Shown here: piece after piece, positions 1-10,361 of the stretch
Layout: the number at the start of each line of letters is the position of its first letter
How positions within the stretch are numbered: the first letter of the stretch is position 1
Origin: Phragmites australis
Lineage: Eukaryota; Streptophyta; Magnoliopsida; Poales; Poaceae
DNA length: 64,000 nt
Assembly: GCF_958298935.1 (NCBI RefSeq)
Contig: NC_084933.1
Location: 5,067,001-5,131,000, forward strand
Direction: 5' to 3'
Position numbers and translations under genes: made by a program
Notes under the pieces: model-generated
The model's input: only the letters and a program-made list of their open reading frames with translations
What the model was told of the DNA's origin: nothing
Database searches by the model: none

Positions 1-205
1 ATTTGCAATGGTACTTTCCCCCAAAATCACTCTCTTTCCATTCTCACCTTCTCTATATCAATCTAGTTTATGCTTCCTATGAACATTATTATCTGCACTT
101 ATTTTGCACACTATGTATGTAACAGAAGGCTTCATTTTGCAGGCAAAATATTGTTCTAGTTTTCGTGACATTAGCATTAATATAAAAACTTCCAGTTTAA
201 AAGAA
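1..205. other. No gene seen, AT-rich
   Basis: I see no coding region, RNA gene or clear repeat in this AT-rich stretch at the left edge of the window. Confidence 0.4.
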
Positions 206-449
206 CAACTATAGTAACCTTTATCATAGTCGGTTATTTACTCAGGCCGTCAAACATGACTGTGGAGCCAAGAACTGACTATGATACATTATCACAGTTG
301 GGTGATGGACAGAACCGATTGTGATGTACTATAGTCATGCATGGATAAAATTGATTGTAATAAAGTACTATTACAGTCGGTTCAAGGCTAGAACCTACTG
401 TAATGTACCACATATAGTTGATTCATAGCTAAAACCAATTGTAGTAGTG
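206..449. mobile_element. CACTA-like MITE, imperfect ends
   Basis: The short segment is made of alternating direct and inverted copies of a motif close to aaccgattgtgatgtac / catagtcggtt. That layout is typical of CACTA subterminal regions. The right edge reads gtagtag followed by tg, the complement of a CACTA terminus. The left edge (caactatagtaac) is only loosely matched and no 3 bp target duplication is evident, so the left boundary is uncertain. There is no coding capacity. Confidence 0.4.
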
Positions 450-1472
450 ATTTATTATTGACAGTTCTATTATGCTAATAAAATATTATTATTAATATTT
501 TTACAATTAATTAATGCAGAGGAAAAATGTTTTCATAATTTATAATGAAGATAAAGAAAGTTCACAATTATTAATTGGCATGCTTATGGCTTCAAAGTAA
601 AGAGAACATCTAACATCGATCATAATAGTTTATGATACATACATAAATGATAATATATGAAGTGGTTAAGTAGGATCAACTATATATAGCGGTTGCAATA
701 ACATAGTGAAAGATTAATATAAGAAGTGGGAAGTAGGATCAACTTTAATGGTAGTAATAACATGGTGAACAAATAATATGTATGAGGAGGTTAAATAGGA
801 TGAACTCTAACGGTAGTAATAAATATAGTGAAATGATGAAGCCGGAAAAACATGTGTCGGTTTCATGACTTCAGTGAGATATGTGGATGTTCATAACCCA
901 TTCATATGAAGTAGTAGGATGCAAAGATATTTATATGAAAATTGTAGCCAATGATGAGATCTAATCCTTAATTTGTGGTTGAATCTTCTTTTGTCTGAAG
1001 TCATCTAAAGCTCCAAATAATTTTGAAAATTTCAGAAAAATGGTCAAAAGAATTGCATATCCTACCACAGCGAGTAATCTATATGAGGTTGTATATATAT
1101 TCCAGAAGTCCTCCGATCCTCAAAGGAGAGTTGGTCCTCCACCTCTACATCGATGAACAATGTAAAAGCTCTTTGCAACTTTTTTTAAGATAAAACCTCA
1201 ACAGAAGCCATGTACACTGCAGTCACAGGGCATTTTCGAAAGGTAGTCTTTCCATGAACGAACCCTAACCCTATCTTCTTTCACAAAATGCAGCATTAAT
1301 GGGAAATAATCTTGAAAATATAAGATGGGTCATCTGTGTACAGCTAAAAGGATTCTTCCAAAGTGAGTCTACCACTGAACGATTTCACCGGACACAAATT
1401 ACACCACCAAGATTGGCCATTGTAAAACGTGAATGGCTCAATAACAAAACCGATATATGTGAGATCATATTC
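450..1472. other. Intergenic AT-rich DNA, no gene recognised
   Basis: No supportable gene is seen. Between about 640 and 840 a short phrase is loosely repeated three times (gaagtggttaagtaggatcaac, then aagtaggatcaactttaatgg, then ttaaataggatgaac), suggesting an old, imperfect local duplication. The 65-codon open frame at 1299-1496 has no recognisable similarity or codon structure. Confidence 0.35.
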
Positions 1473-2265
1473 CACTACTACAGAAATTATTTTTAAAGGT
1501 GGTTGATAACCCATTTTCACAGACGTTTAGTGCACCTGCCTCTGATCAAAGGCTTGTGAAAATGGACAATTTTTAGAGGTGCAAAATAGGCCGCCTGTGG
1601 AAATCTTCCACAGGCGGTTCCTTAAGTGCACCGATGTGATAATCGGTCCCCGAATCGACGTATTTTGGTTCGAAAAAAGCAAGAAAAAACTTTTGTTTAC
1701 CCGAGGAACCCCTGCGGCCGCGCCATTGCTAGTCACAAGCCACGCTATATTTTTGCACTGTTTTTAGTTTTTGCGTTCTATGTGAATCGAATCCGTGACC
1801 TCCCTCCACTCTACCCTTGCGTGAAAACCCCCTTACCACCTCACCTACAAAGTAGTTGTGATTGAAACGGGATATTTTATCCTTCTAACTATTTATGCCA
1901 AAGGTTTTCATAGGCGGTTCTCTTTCGGAACCGCCTATGAAAACCAATTTTCATAAGCAGGTCCTTAAGTGAACTGCCTGTGATAATTGCTGTGAATCGC
2001 CTTGGTAAAACGGCCTTAGCTTTTGCATACGAACTCCGATTTGAACCTTTTTTTTGACTCATTGGACATCTATAGAAAATGTTACATCCGTTTCTTCCCA
2101 ACCCTGTCGGGTTCGGTGATTTTTTCGAGGCAAAATTTGGCTTGAAGATTGATTTCTCACCCCTGAAAGTTTCTGCACCGTTTTCAGAACACACGTTTGT
2201 GTACATAGCCGTCACCCCTTACATCTCAAACTTGAGCAGAAATGTACTATGGTTCATATTCTAGT
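1473..2265. mobile_element. Non-autonomous CACTA-like element
   Basis: The left terminus reads CACTACTACAGAAATTATTT, a good CACTA-superfamily end. Subterminal motifs of the form ccgcctgtg/cataggcgg alternate in both orientations. The right edge near 2265 (ttctagtactg) is a degraded match to tagtagtg. Reverse complementing 1990-2180 gives a segment that clearly resembles 62875-63000, beginning with gaaactttcaggg. The element is therefore related to the better preserved CACTA element near the right end of the window. No target duplication is apparent, so the right boundary is tentative. Confidence 0.45.
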
Positions 2266-2648
2266 ACTGCTGAGGTGAATAAAAATAAGAGAAAAATATA
2301 ACTACTGCAACATTACCAAATTGACTTCCAAAGACTTATGCCAAAACACCGCAAATCCATCACTCAATCCTTCACTATCCACTGCCACAAAAATTTTGAG
2401 GCCTAAACACCATCGAACACTTTGACATGTTTTAAAGAAGAAAACAATCCTGGGGTTATTTACTTGCTAAGGCAATAAGACATCAAACTGTCCGGGAATT
2501 CCGCACCCCCTAACAGTTCCAAGCTAGGTAATATATTGCTCCCTATGGGGCCTAAAGTGGGCTCCCAGCAGAGTGATCATTGTGTCTACCACATCATATG
2601 CACAGATGAATCCAAGTTCCATAAATCTCTTTGCTAATGTTGTAATAT
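2266..2648. other. Intergenic, no gene recognised
   Basis: Unassigned sequence lies between a CACTA-like element and the duplicated segment that carries the peptide pseudogene. I see no open frame or repeat of note. Confidence 0.3.
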
Positions 2649-3802
2649 GTTTTGTAAATCCTTAATGGACAATATTTAACATAAAATCACATAGAACATA
2701 AATTGACCATATATACAACCATGGACATCTTATTTATTTGTACCAGTACAATGTACACATTAGTATATTATATACATGAGCATTGGAAAAGCTTCATATT
2801 CTAACGCAGCAGATGGATTTATAGTACAAGGGAAATACTACTGCTCACAGTAGAAAGTTTGTGGTGAAAATTTTGTGTACATGACATCTTATGATTAGAG
2901 TTGCTCACTGGATATACTTTCCCTCGTCGATAATATAATTCAGGTTAATAGCTGCGGATGGTTCTGATGTTTGAATGCTTCATCAAGGTTTTTTTCTGAT
3001 TGTTGTGGATGATCCTTCGGTACTGATCTGCTGAGTGATCATGGTGGGAATCTGTGGTTGTAGCAGTCATTGGGGTGTAGGCTACAGCAGCACCTGCCAT
3101 ATCAGTGTTTGTGCTGTCAGCGTTGTTGTTAGTTGCCTGTTCTGCATTAATGCTGCTAGTTGCCTGCCCTGATAAACTGCTAAGTGATGGACTTACTCCA
3201 GTAGTGACTACCTTGCGTTCTTCTTTTTGTCCTTTGCGAGAAAGCGTTCCTTGGTTCATGTATGCTCCACCCTCCATAACATTGCAGGAGAACAGAACTA
3301 CCAGGCTATATGAGTGCTAGAAAAATGGTGTGCGTCTTTGTCATTTCTTTCGCTGAATACACATATATAAATTTCATAAGAACACTATCAAAACGTATGT
3401 AGTTGAAGTCAAGAGAAGTACTGTAGGACAAATTATTTTATCCATATATACAAATAATACTGTGCTACATAAAATATCACTCATAGAGAATAAAACTAGA
3501 CAGTACTGTAGGCAAATAAAAGCACTTAAACATAGAAACATTGAATTCAAGTGTACAGATGCACTGAGGCATGTTAATCAACAGATATATAAATAATGGA
3601 AGAAGGTTATCAAGACTTTCGCAGTGAAGTCTAAATCAGTAGTGTTTGTAAGTGACTATAGAAGAACCCTGCGAGCTCCTGAAAAAGGTAAATTTTAGTA
3701 TACTAGTACGCTGTAAATTATCCCAGTCAAATTGGGTGGTTGAATTTGTCTGCCAGTAAAAAATGAATGAACATCATATTTAAGAAATGGCCACTGCTGC
3801 AC
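2649..3802. repeat. Left copy of a 1.1 kb duplicated segment carrying a peptide gene
   Basis: This interval is highly similar in sequence and order to 60991-62058 continued at 63812-63851. Shared landmarks include ttttgtaaatccttaatg at the left edge, the whole minus-strand peptide reading frame, its 5' flank, and the block cccagtcaaattgggtggtt. The right edge is ctgctgcac, immediately before the CACTA terminus at 3803. The other copy continues past this point into unrelated sequence. The right-hand copy is interrupted by its own CACTA insertion, so the duplication predates both insertions. Confidence 0.8.
2945..3344 (-). pseudogene. Decayed copy of a small secreted-peptide precursor gene
   Basis: This is the paralogue of the minus-strand gene at 61324-61650. 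The start MTKTHTI is present at 3344, but about 4 extra bases near 3307-3312 relative to the other copy bring a stop (TAG) into the signal-peptide region. The remaining open frame begins at an internal Met (3277) and lacks a signal sequence. A second lesion is one extra T in the run at 2989-2995 (7 versus 6). It removes the normal KKP stop and extends the product by about a dozen codons, ending RTIRSY. The conserved core TDSHHDHSADQYRR is retained. There is also a 10-codon in-frame length difference (AGAAVAYTPM region). It is probably non-functional as a secreted peptide; a 5' intron bypassing the first lesion is possible but not evident. Confidence 0.7.
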
Positions 3803-4115
3803 CACTACCGGAAACGATGTGTATGCCGAGTGCCTACGTGTATGCCGAGTGCATTATATCGGGCACTCGGCAAACAACCACCTACGCCGAGTGCCCGACT
3901 AACGCACTCGGCAAACAATTAAGCACTCGGTAAATACCTCAACAAACACTCGGCAAACAACAGCACTCGGCAAAATAGAGAAAAAACACTCGGCGAATTC
4001 GGGCACTCGGCAAACAACGTGCCACGTGTCCCTCCGTTCGGCGGCTGACGGTGAGTCACCCCTTTGCCGAGTGTCGTCTACCGAGTGCCCGATATGAAGC
4101 ACTCGGCAAAAGATT
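3803..4115. repeat. CACTA left terminal and subterminal repeats
   Basis: About a dozen copies of gccgagtg or its complement cactcggc follow the CACTAC terminus. In En/Spm elements such subterminal motifs bind the element's TnpA protein. They lie at the correct end for the CACTA terminus at 3803. Confidence 0.8.
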
Positions 4116-4215
4116 TTTTTTCTTTGTTTTCTTTTTGGTTTCCTTTTGTTCTCTTTTCTTTCTCGTAATAACAACCAACCAAAGGCCGCCACACATCGAT
4201 TCCGGTACTACTACA

Positions 4216-4600
4216 GTATGGTTTAAGGATGATATTGTTATGAACTTGGAGTTAGAATTCAGTCGTGCTTCAAGATTGAGATGCAGCAGATGTGGACTCT
4301 TGGGAGCGGCCCTTGGAATCAGTTGTGCTCTGAAGGAGAATGACAATTCTTCTTCCTTGCCTTAAAAAAGGAATTTCTCTGCTATATACTATCATTCCAA
4401 CCGTCATCGAGACAAAGAAGGAATTTTCAATGCTTGCCAAGTGGAAGAAGCAAAAGCAGATCAGCTTGACACACCAAGCTGCCCTTCTGATCTATGGGTT
4501 TTGCTTGGTTCATCGTTAAGTACATCAGAGAAGGTAGCTGGTAGCATAGTGAGAAGTGGTGGAACAAAAAAGCGACTTCATTTGGCGATTCTTGGATGGA
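4216..4600 (+). pseudogene. Captured BARD1/BRCA1-like gene fragment (ePHD and BRCT pieces)
   Basis: Frame 4216-4337 reads VWFKDDIVMNLELEF then SRASRLRCSRCGLLGAALG. This resembles the extended PHD finger of plant BARD1/BRCA1 homologues, with its CxxCGxKGAALG core and the preceding acidic INLExE-type strand. It breaks off after GAALG, a natural exon junction, and then runs into non-matching sequence. At 4441-4600 the frame has SDLWVLLGSSLSTSEK, resembling the start of the BRCT region, then LHLAILG, resembling a later BRCT strand, with the intervening part missing. The pieces lie on the same strand in the right order, inside the CACTA element next to its left subterminal repeats. This fits a transposon-captured (Pack-CACTA style) copy. 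The first block is the stronger match. No complete domain remains. Confidence 0.6.
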
Positions 4601-4669
4601 TAACATGTTTGCTATGTTCCATCGAAATCTAACTTTATGGACAACTCTTTTTCATAAGAAATTATTTGA

Positions 4670-6512
4670 TGGATATAAGTCAAATTTGATCTGCAAGTAC
4701 ATAAAATAACGAACAAAAATGGGTAGAAAAATATGAGACTTGCTATAGTGTCATGATATGATACATAGAGGCTGAGATAAAAAATTGAGAAGGTTTCGCA
4801 AAATTTGTCACGTACGATGCTTAGAAACCGAAGCATCTCCGAGGAAGAATCATGGTTTCGAGAGGGAACGGATCAGGTTTGAACCCGAAGTGACGTTTGA
4901 ATCGTCGTTTGACCTTGAAACTTTTTCTACACTCAACATACAACATAGCATATTCGATGTTAAAATTTGGCATTTTTTCTGGATCCATTTGCTATTTTTA
5001 ATTCATTAAGTGCATTTCTAGGCTTTTAATGGATATAAGTCAAATTTGATCTGCAAGTACATGAAATAATGAACAAAAATGGGTAGAAAAATCATGTTCA
5101 TGTTGTTGAGTCTATTTTTAGGCCTTACCCAAGAAATGAAAAGAAATTTGAAACATCTGGGTGGCAACACTCGACCAGCAACATGTACCTTATTGGTTTT
5201 TTAATTCTAAAAAAGCAAACAAAGTCAGAAAAACATGAGACTTGCCATAGTGTCATGATATGATACGTCGAGGCTGTGATAAAAAATTGAGAAGGTTTCG
5301 CAAAAGTTGTCACGTACGATGCTTAGAAACCGAAGCATCTCCGAGGAAGAATCATGGTTTCGAGAGGGAACGGATCAGGTTTGAACCCGAAGTGACGTTT
5401 GAATTGTCGTTTGACCTTGAAACTTTTTCTACACTCAACATACAACATAGCATATTCGATGTTAAAATTTGGCATTTTTTCTGGATCCATTTGCTATTTT
5501 TAATTCATTAAGTGCATTTCTAGGCTTTTAATGGATATAAGTCAAATTTGATCTGCAAGTACATGAAATAATGAACAAAAATGGGTAGAAAAATCATATT
5601 CATGTTGTTGAGTCTATTTTTAGGCCTTACCCAAGAAATGAAAAGAAATTTGAAACATCTGGGTGGCAACACTCGACCAGCAACATGTACCTTATTGGTT
5701 TTTTAATTCTAAAAAACCAAACGAAGTCAGAAAAACATGAGACTTGCCATAGTGTCATGATATGATACGTCGAGGCTGTGATAAAAAATTGAGAAGGTTT
5801 CGCAAAAGTTGTCACGTACGATGCTTAGAAATCGAAGCATCTCCGAGGAAGAATCATGGTTTCGAGAGGGAACGAATCAGGTTTGAACCCGAAGTGACGT
5901 TTGAATTGTCGTTTGACCTTGAAACCTTTTCTACACTCAGCATACAATATAGCATATTCGATGTTAATATTTGGCATTTTTCTGGATCCGTTTGCTATTT
6001 CTAATTCATTTAGTGCATTTCTAGGCTTTTAATGGATATAAGTCAAATTTGATCTGCAAGTACATGAAATAATGAACAAAAATGGGTAGAAAAATCATAT
6101 TCATGTTGTTGAGTCTATTTTTAGGCCTTACCCAAGAAATGAAAAGAAATTTGAAACATCTGGGCGGCAACACTCGACCAGCAACATGTAGCTTATTGGT
6201 TTTTTAATTCTAAAAAAACAAACAAAGTCTGAAAAACATGAGACTTGCCATAGTGTCATGATATGATGCATAGAGGTTGAGATAAAAAATTGAGAAGCTT
6301 TCGCAAAAGTTGTCACGTACGATGCTTAGAAACCGAAGTATCTTTGAGGAAGAATCATGGTTTCGAGAGGGAACGGATCAGGTTTGAAGCCGAAGTGACG
6401 TTTGAATCGTCGTTTGACCTTGAAACTTTTTCTACACTCAACATACAACATAGCATATTCGATGTAAAAATTTGCCATTTTTCTGGGTCCGTTTGCTATT
6501 TTTAATTCATTA
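4670..6512. repeat. Four-copy tandem array, ~500 bp unit
   Basis: Units start at the phrase atggatataagtcaaatttg at about 4670, 5031, 5532 and 6031. Units 2 and 3 are ~500 bp. Unit 1 is ~360 bp because it lacks the block between tgggtagaaaaat and catgagacttgcc. Unit 4 is cut off at about 6512. The copies differ by only a few percent, so the amplification is recent. Each carries the same ~70-80 codon open frame (containing RKNHGFERERIRFEPEVTFE) on the plus strand, but nothing shows that it is translated. The array sits between two blocks of CACTA subterminal repeats. Confidence 0.85.
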
Positions 6513-6539
6513 AGTGTATATGTAGCCAAAAAAAATTTT

Positions 6540-6712
6540 CAGGTGTTTGCCGAGTGTTCTTGCTTTCACACTCGGCAAACACAGTTCTTTGTCGAGTGTC
6601 TTGCTTTTACACTCGGCAAACCAGTCTTGATTTCACACTCGGCAAACTAGTTCTTTGCCGAGTGTTCTAGATTTGACACTCGGCAAAGTCGACACTCGGC
6701 AATTTACCGAAT
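6540..6712. repeat. Second block of CACTA subterminal repeats
   Basis: Alternating tgccgagtgtt and cactcggcaaa motifs lie immediately before the TnpA-like gene region. Their presence 2.7 kb inside the left terminus suggests that a second CACTA end is embedded here, or that the 4.1-6.5 kb block was inserted into the subterminal region. Confidence 0.7.
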
Positions 6713-6729
6713 ATAGGGTTTTCCCACCC

Positions 6730-7080
6730 CGCGCGCGGGGACAGATCGAAAACTACCCCGCGCGTGACTCCCCTCCTGCTGCCACCGCCTCGGCCCGCCC
6801 CCGCCCCCCCTCCACCGCCGCCTCGGCCCGCCGCCACTGCCACCGCCAGCGCCCCCGCCCCCCCTCCGCCGTCGCCGCCGCCGCCGCGCCCCTGCGGGCC
6901 GCCGCCGCCTCGGCCCGCGCCCCTCCGCTGCCAGTGCCGCCGCCATCCCTCCGTCGCCGCCTCCACTGCCACCGCCACTGCCACCGCCTCCCCCACGTCG
7001 GCCAGCGCCACCCCGCGCCGCCCCCCTCCGATGCCCGGGTACAAGGTACCGCCACACGCCATGCCCCGTTGAAGCCATGT
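6730..7080 (+). other. GC-rich leader region of the CACTA gene
   Basis: The stretch is extremely GC-rich (ccgccgcc/ccaccgcc runs). It gives long proline/alanine- or glycine/arginine-rich open frames in several frames on both strands, which is what compositional bias alone produces. It lies where the promoter or first non-coding exon of the TnpA-like gene would be, and an intron-like AT-rich stretch ending in cag (about 7410) separates it from the ATG at 7423. I do not call any protein here. Confidence 0.45.
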
Positions 7081-7422
7081 GCTCCTCCCTCCTCCGGTCA
7101 CCCCGCTCCTCCGGACAGTATTGCCATGAGGACTTCATATGTGACTCGTGTCATTGTCAGCATGTGTTGCTGGTAGCACATGAAGTAGATCATATGGAGT
7201 CCTCCGGACTGTATGTTTATTTCTAATAACTGTATGATGTATTCTTTCTCATAGCATATTTTTTTTAGTATGCTTCATTTATTTACATCAAGTTGTAACA
7301 TCCGTACTAATTGGTTTACTCGTTCTCATAGCATGGGTTTTTTAGTATGCTTCATCTATTTAGATCAAGTTGTATCATCCGTATTAATTGGTTTACTCTT
7401 TCTCATAGCAGGTGATTGAAGC

Positions 7423-9682
7423 ATGGTGGGTGGTATGAGGAAGTTAACGTCACTATACAAAAAGGCGACGGGGAAAGCCACGGATGCAGGTGACGGGTTC
7501 GGAAAGAGACCCCGGGGAAGACTCCAGGAAGGCCGAGAGGCGGAGGCAGGGGTGGAGGAGGTGCTTCTATACCTGCTGTTGAGGAGGAGACTGAGTCGCC
7601 TCTAGGTGCGGCTGAGTCTGAGTTTGACTCGCCTATACCTACGGTCGCGACTTAGTCTGGGGATGAGGAGGAGCAGGTAGAGGAGGAGCAGGTAGACCAG
7701 GGGGGTAGCTCTAGCTCTACTTCTTCTCGTGTGTGGCTACGTGGTCCTTCTAGCCTCCCGAGGCGACCGGTGCCAATGGCTAGACGCCCGCTCATTCGAC
7801 CAGATGGAGAGAAGTAAATGGCTCTCTCTACTCTCACTATTTTTTTGCCTTTATATCTTCAATATTTCAACACATACTAATAATTTGCCTTTACGCTTGT
7901 GCAGGAACTGGCTGAAGGTTGGAGAGGGTGACCACTCACGCCATGTAAACGGCATCCTTGGACTTTTGATCAAGGAGAAGTTCCCTGGCATGGTTACTTT
8001 GGGTGGAGTAACCGAGCCGGCATACACATGGGCCCACTATGCAGCCGCGCCGGACGCCTATGACCGGGAGGGAAGGGTGTTTCCCAATAGAGCCGAGCGG
8101 GTGAAGGCCGAGCTGTGGGTAAGTTTCTTTCGCACTACATTAGTCAATACTAATCGCATGGAAATTATTTAACTAATGACTGGATCCGTCGCGTCTATAT
8201 GCAGGATTTTTTTAGATGCGAGCCGGGCTTGGAGGCTAGGGCAGCTGCTGTCGTCGACAAAGCTGCCAAGAAGCTTGTTAAGGATATGCACCATGAGGCG
8301 CGCGTCCAGGCCCTGATCAAATTTCACGCGGAACACCTTGGAGCGAAGGTGACAAAAAAAGACGCTAGGACCATATTTCTGACCCAGGAGCAATACCTGC
8401 AGGTAAAGTACATTAAAGCTTATTATTCCTTAGATTACTAACACTTAATTTCTTCTTCTTATATATCATGTACTTGATTATTTAGGTGCCTCTGGGGTGG
8501 TGCGCCGGAGACCTTCCGTGCTGGGCGGTGATCGTGGACAAGTGGTGCGCTCCCGAGTGGGAGGACAGTCACAATGCTTGCAGGGAAAGGCGATTGTTGA
8601 TGCCTGGCGCGCCACACCATCAAGGCAACCTCAGCCTGACTGGTTTCGCGGCTAGATGGGTATGCAATAGCATCTGTTGTTCCCAAGCTCAATTCTCCTT
8701 AATTTCTGTGCGAGCGCCCCCTTTATGAATGTTATTGCTTTTCTGTTGCAGTCGGCAAAAAATGATGGTCAACCTCTCTCCCAGTTCAAGGCTTATGCTT
8801 TGGCCCATAAGTCAAAGGCGATGCACGGGGTTGCTTACGACCCAAATGACCCGGCCTCAGCGTACACCAACGAGAACGTCAAGGCTCGCCTGGATGGATA
8901 CACATCGATGGCAAAGGAGGTCCACGGCCCAGACTTTGATCCGAGCGAGCATGATCTTGATGGGGAAGTGGTTATGAGGGCGGGAGGAGGCAAGAAACAT
9001 GGCCGGTTCTGGATTGGCAACGGCACACTCGATACGACCACCACTCCCTCTCTCTCTCAGCTTAGAGCTCAGAGCACGAGCTCAGGTCCGGGTATATGCC
9101 CTCGCCCAGAGCCTACACGGATTGCGATGAACGAAATCCAGGTTAGTTCTATTTCATTCATCCTCCACGATCTTTACATGCTTTGCATTGGAACGATGAT
9201 GAGATTGCGCTAACATACTGTAGGCCCAGTTGGATGAAGAAAGGAGGCTCCGGCACGAATTAGAGAGAACGTTCGAGGAGAGGCTAGTGGCAGAACGATC
9301 CCAGTGGTATGCGATGATGACGCCCCTTTATGCTGCAATGGGCCAAACTCCGCCACCGATGCCACCGCCTTCTCGTCCACTTGCTCCACAGGCTCCATAC
9401 ACTCCTGTGAGTTAGTTTATAACCTTGTAATCACCATTATTGCCATTCCTACAGCCATAGAGTGTTGTGCTAACTATCTCCTCCTTTGTGCAGTATCCAT
9501 CAGAGGGATCGAATACGCCTGGAGCTGGAGGTTCGCACTTTGGTACTCCACCTCACTTTGGTTTGTTCTCCTCACTTTGAAAACTTACTTTTGTAACCCC
9601 ATATCCATACTTACCATTTCTGTTTACTTTCAAATGCATATTTCTTAATTAGCATTTCTGCTCCTTAATTGATGCAGGTTAA
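7423..9682 (+). pseudogene. CACTA TnpA-like gene (Ptta/En/Spm transposase family), 8 exons, lesions in exon 1
   Basis: The exons read as 7423-~7831, 7905-8118, 8205-8402, 8486-8659, 8752-9141, 9224-9406, 9494-9560 and 9678-9682. All are bounded by GT-AG, and exons 2-8 are in phase. Diagnostic content includes HVNGILGLLIKEKFPG (exon 2), CRERRLLMPGAPHHQGN (exon 4) and FKAYALAHKSKAMHGVAYD (exon 5). Exon 6 has a coiled-coil ERRLRHELERTFEERL followed by a proline-rich tail. This is the plant transposase family associated with En/Spm CACTA elements, whose TnpA-type members bind subterminal repeats. Exon 1 (MVGGMRKLTSLYKKATG) has a frame change near 7507-7515. The alternative frame that reads on, through an acidic and Ser-rich stretch, contains a TAG near 7652. 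As written the gene is probably non-functional unless exon 1 is spliced differently. No Tnp2 lies in this element. Confidence 0.75.
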
Positions 9683-9759
9683 GGTGGTAATCAAGTGTTG
9701 AGTCCGTCACGGCCTGCTACATTTTCTTTTTGTTTGGACTATGTTTTGCTATCTTGTCA

Positions 9760-9910
9760 CGACAATTTGTCATGTTTGTGTCACTTGCGATAGTTTATGC
9801 GCTGTTTGTGGCATATGTGATGTTTATGCGACGGTTTATGTGATGTTTGTGTAATATGCGATGTTTATGTGATGTTTATGTAATATGCGATGTTTATGTG
9901 AAGGTGGTAA
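9760..9910. repeat. Short degenerate tandem repeat downstream of the TnpA-like gene
   Basis: Repeated short phrases such as gatgtttatgtgatgttt and aatatgcgatgtttatg lie in the presumed 3' untranslated region of the TnpA-like gene. Confidence 0.6.
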
Positions 9911-9989
9911 TCTGTGAAATATATATAAACTGTTTTGAATTGCAGCGACAGTTTTGAATCTGGTATGGATCAATTGTCGATCTGGTAAA

Positions 9990-10360
9990 TATCAGTTTGC
10001 CGAGTGTTACACTCGCCGAACCTGACACGTGTCGCAAGGCTGTTCAATCTGGCATTTTGGATGCCAGTTTGCCGAGTGTGCTCCAATACACTCGGCAAAG
10101 AGTGCCACGTGTCGCCAAACTGTGCTATCTGGGCGCTATTCTGTGCTCACTGTGCCGAGTGCCCTCCAATACACTCGGCAAATATGCCGTGATTTGCCGA
10201 GCGTATTCGACGGACACTCGGTAAAGTCGGCAAACTGCCCAAAAAAAGAGACGATGTGCGAGCGCCACGTGTACTCTTTTTGCCGAGTGTATCCCTTAGA
10301 CACTCGGCAAAGAGACCGTTAAAGCCCTGCCGCCGTTAGGTCGCTTTTTTTTTTGCCGAG
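9990..10360. repeat. CACTA right subterminal repeats
   Basis: Paired tgccgagtg / cactcggcaaa motifs recur with spacers containing cacgtgtc, mirroring the left end at 3803-4115. The block stops at ttttgccgag (10360) without a clear TAGTG terminus. Confidence 0.75.
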
Positions 10361-10361
10361 T

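Larger units (their letters stand above)
3803..10361. mobile_element. Composite CACTA (En/Spm) element
   Basis: The left terminus is CACTACCGGAAACG, followed by dense subterminal repeats of tgccgagtg / cactcggca. Matching subterminal repeats occur at 6540-6712 and at the right side (9990-10360). Inside are captured host gene fragments, a tandem array and a TnpA-like gene, but no Tnp2 catalytic transposase. The right terminus is not a clean CACTA end. The sequence runs from ttttgccgag straight into codons of an ABCG gene, although the complement of ttgcggtggtg (caccaccgcaa) is a weak 9/12 match to the left terminus. Two nested or recombined CACTA elements are as likely as one 6.5 kb element. 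Confidence 0.75.

Noticed and set aside
1299..1496. 65-codon open frame as a small gene
   Set aside because: No signal peptide, motif, paralogue or promoter is evident, and length alone is not support.
6667..7176. Several 100-170 codon open frames on both strands, rich in Ala/Pro/Arg/Gly
   Set aside because: They overlap in many frames in a ccgccg-type GC-rich stretch, which keeps all frames open by composition. No domain is recognisable.
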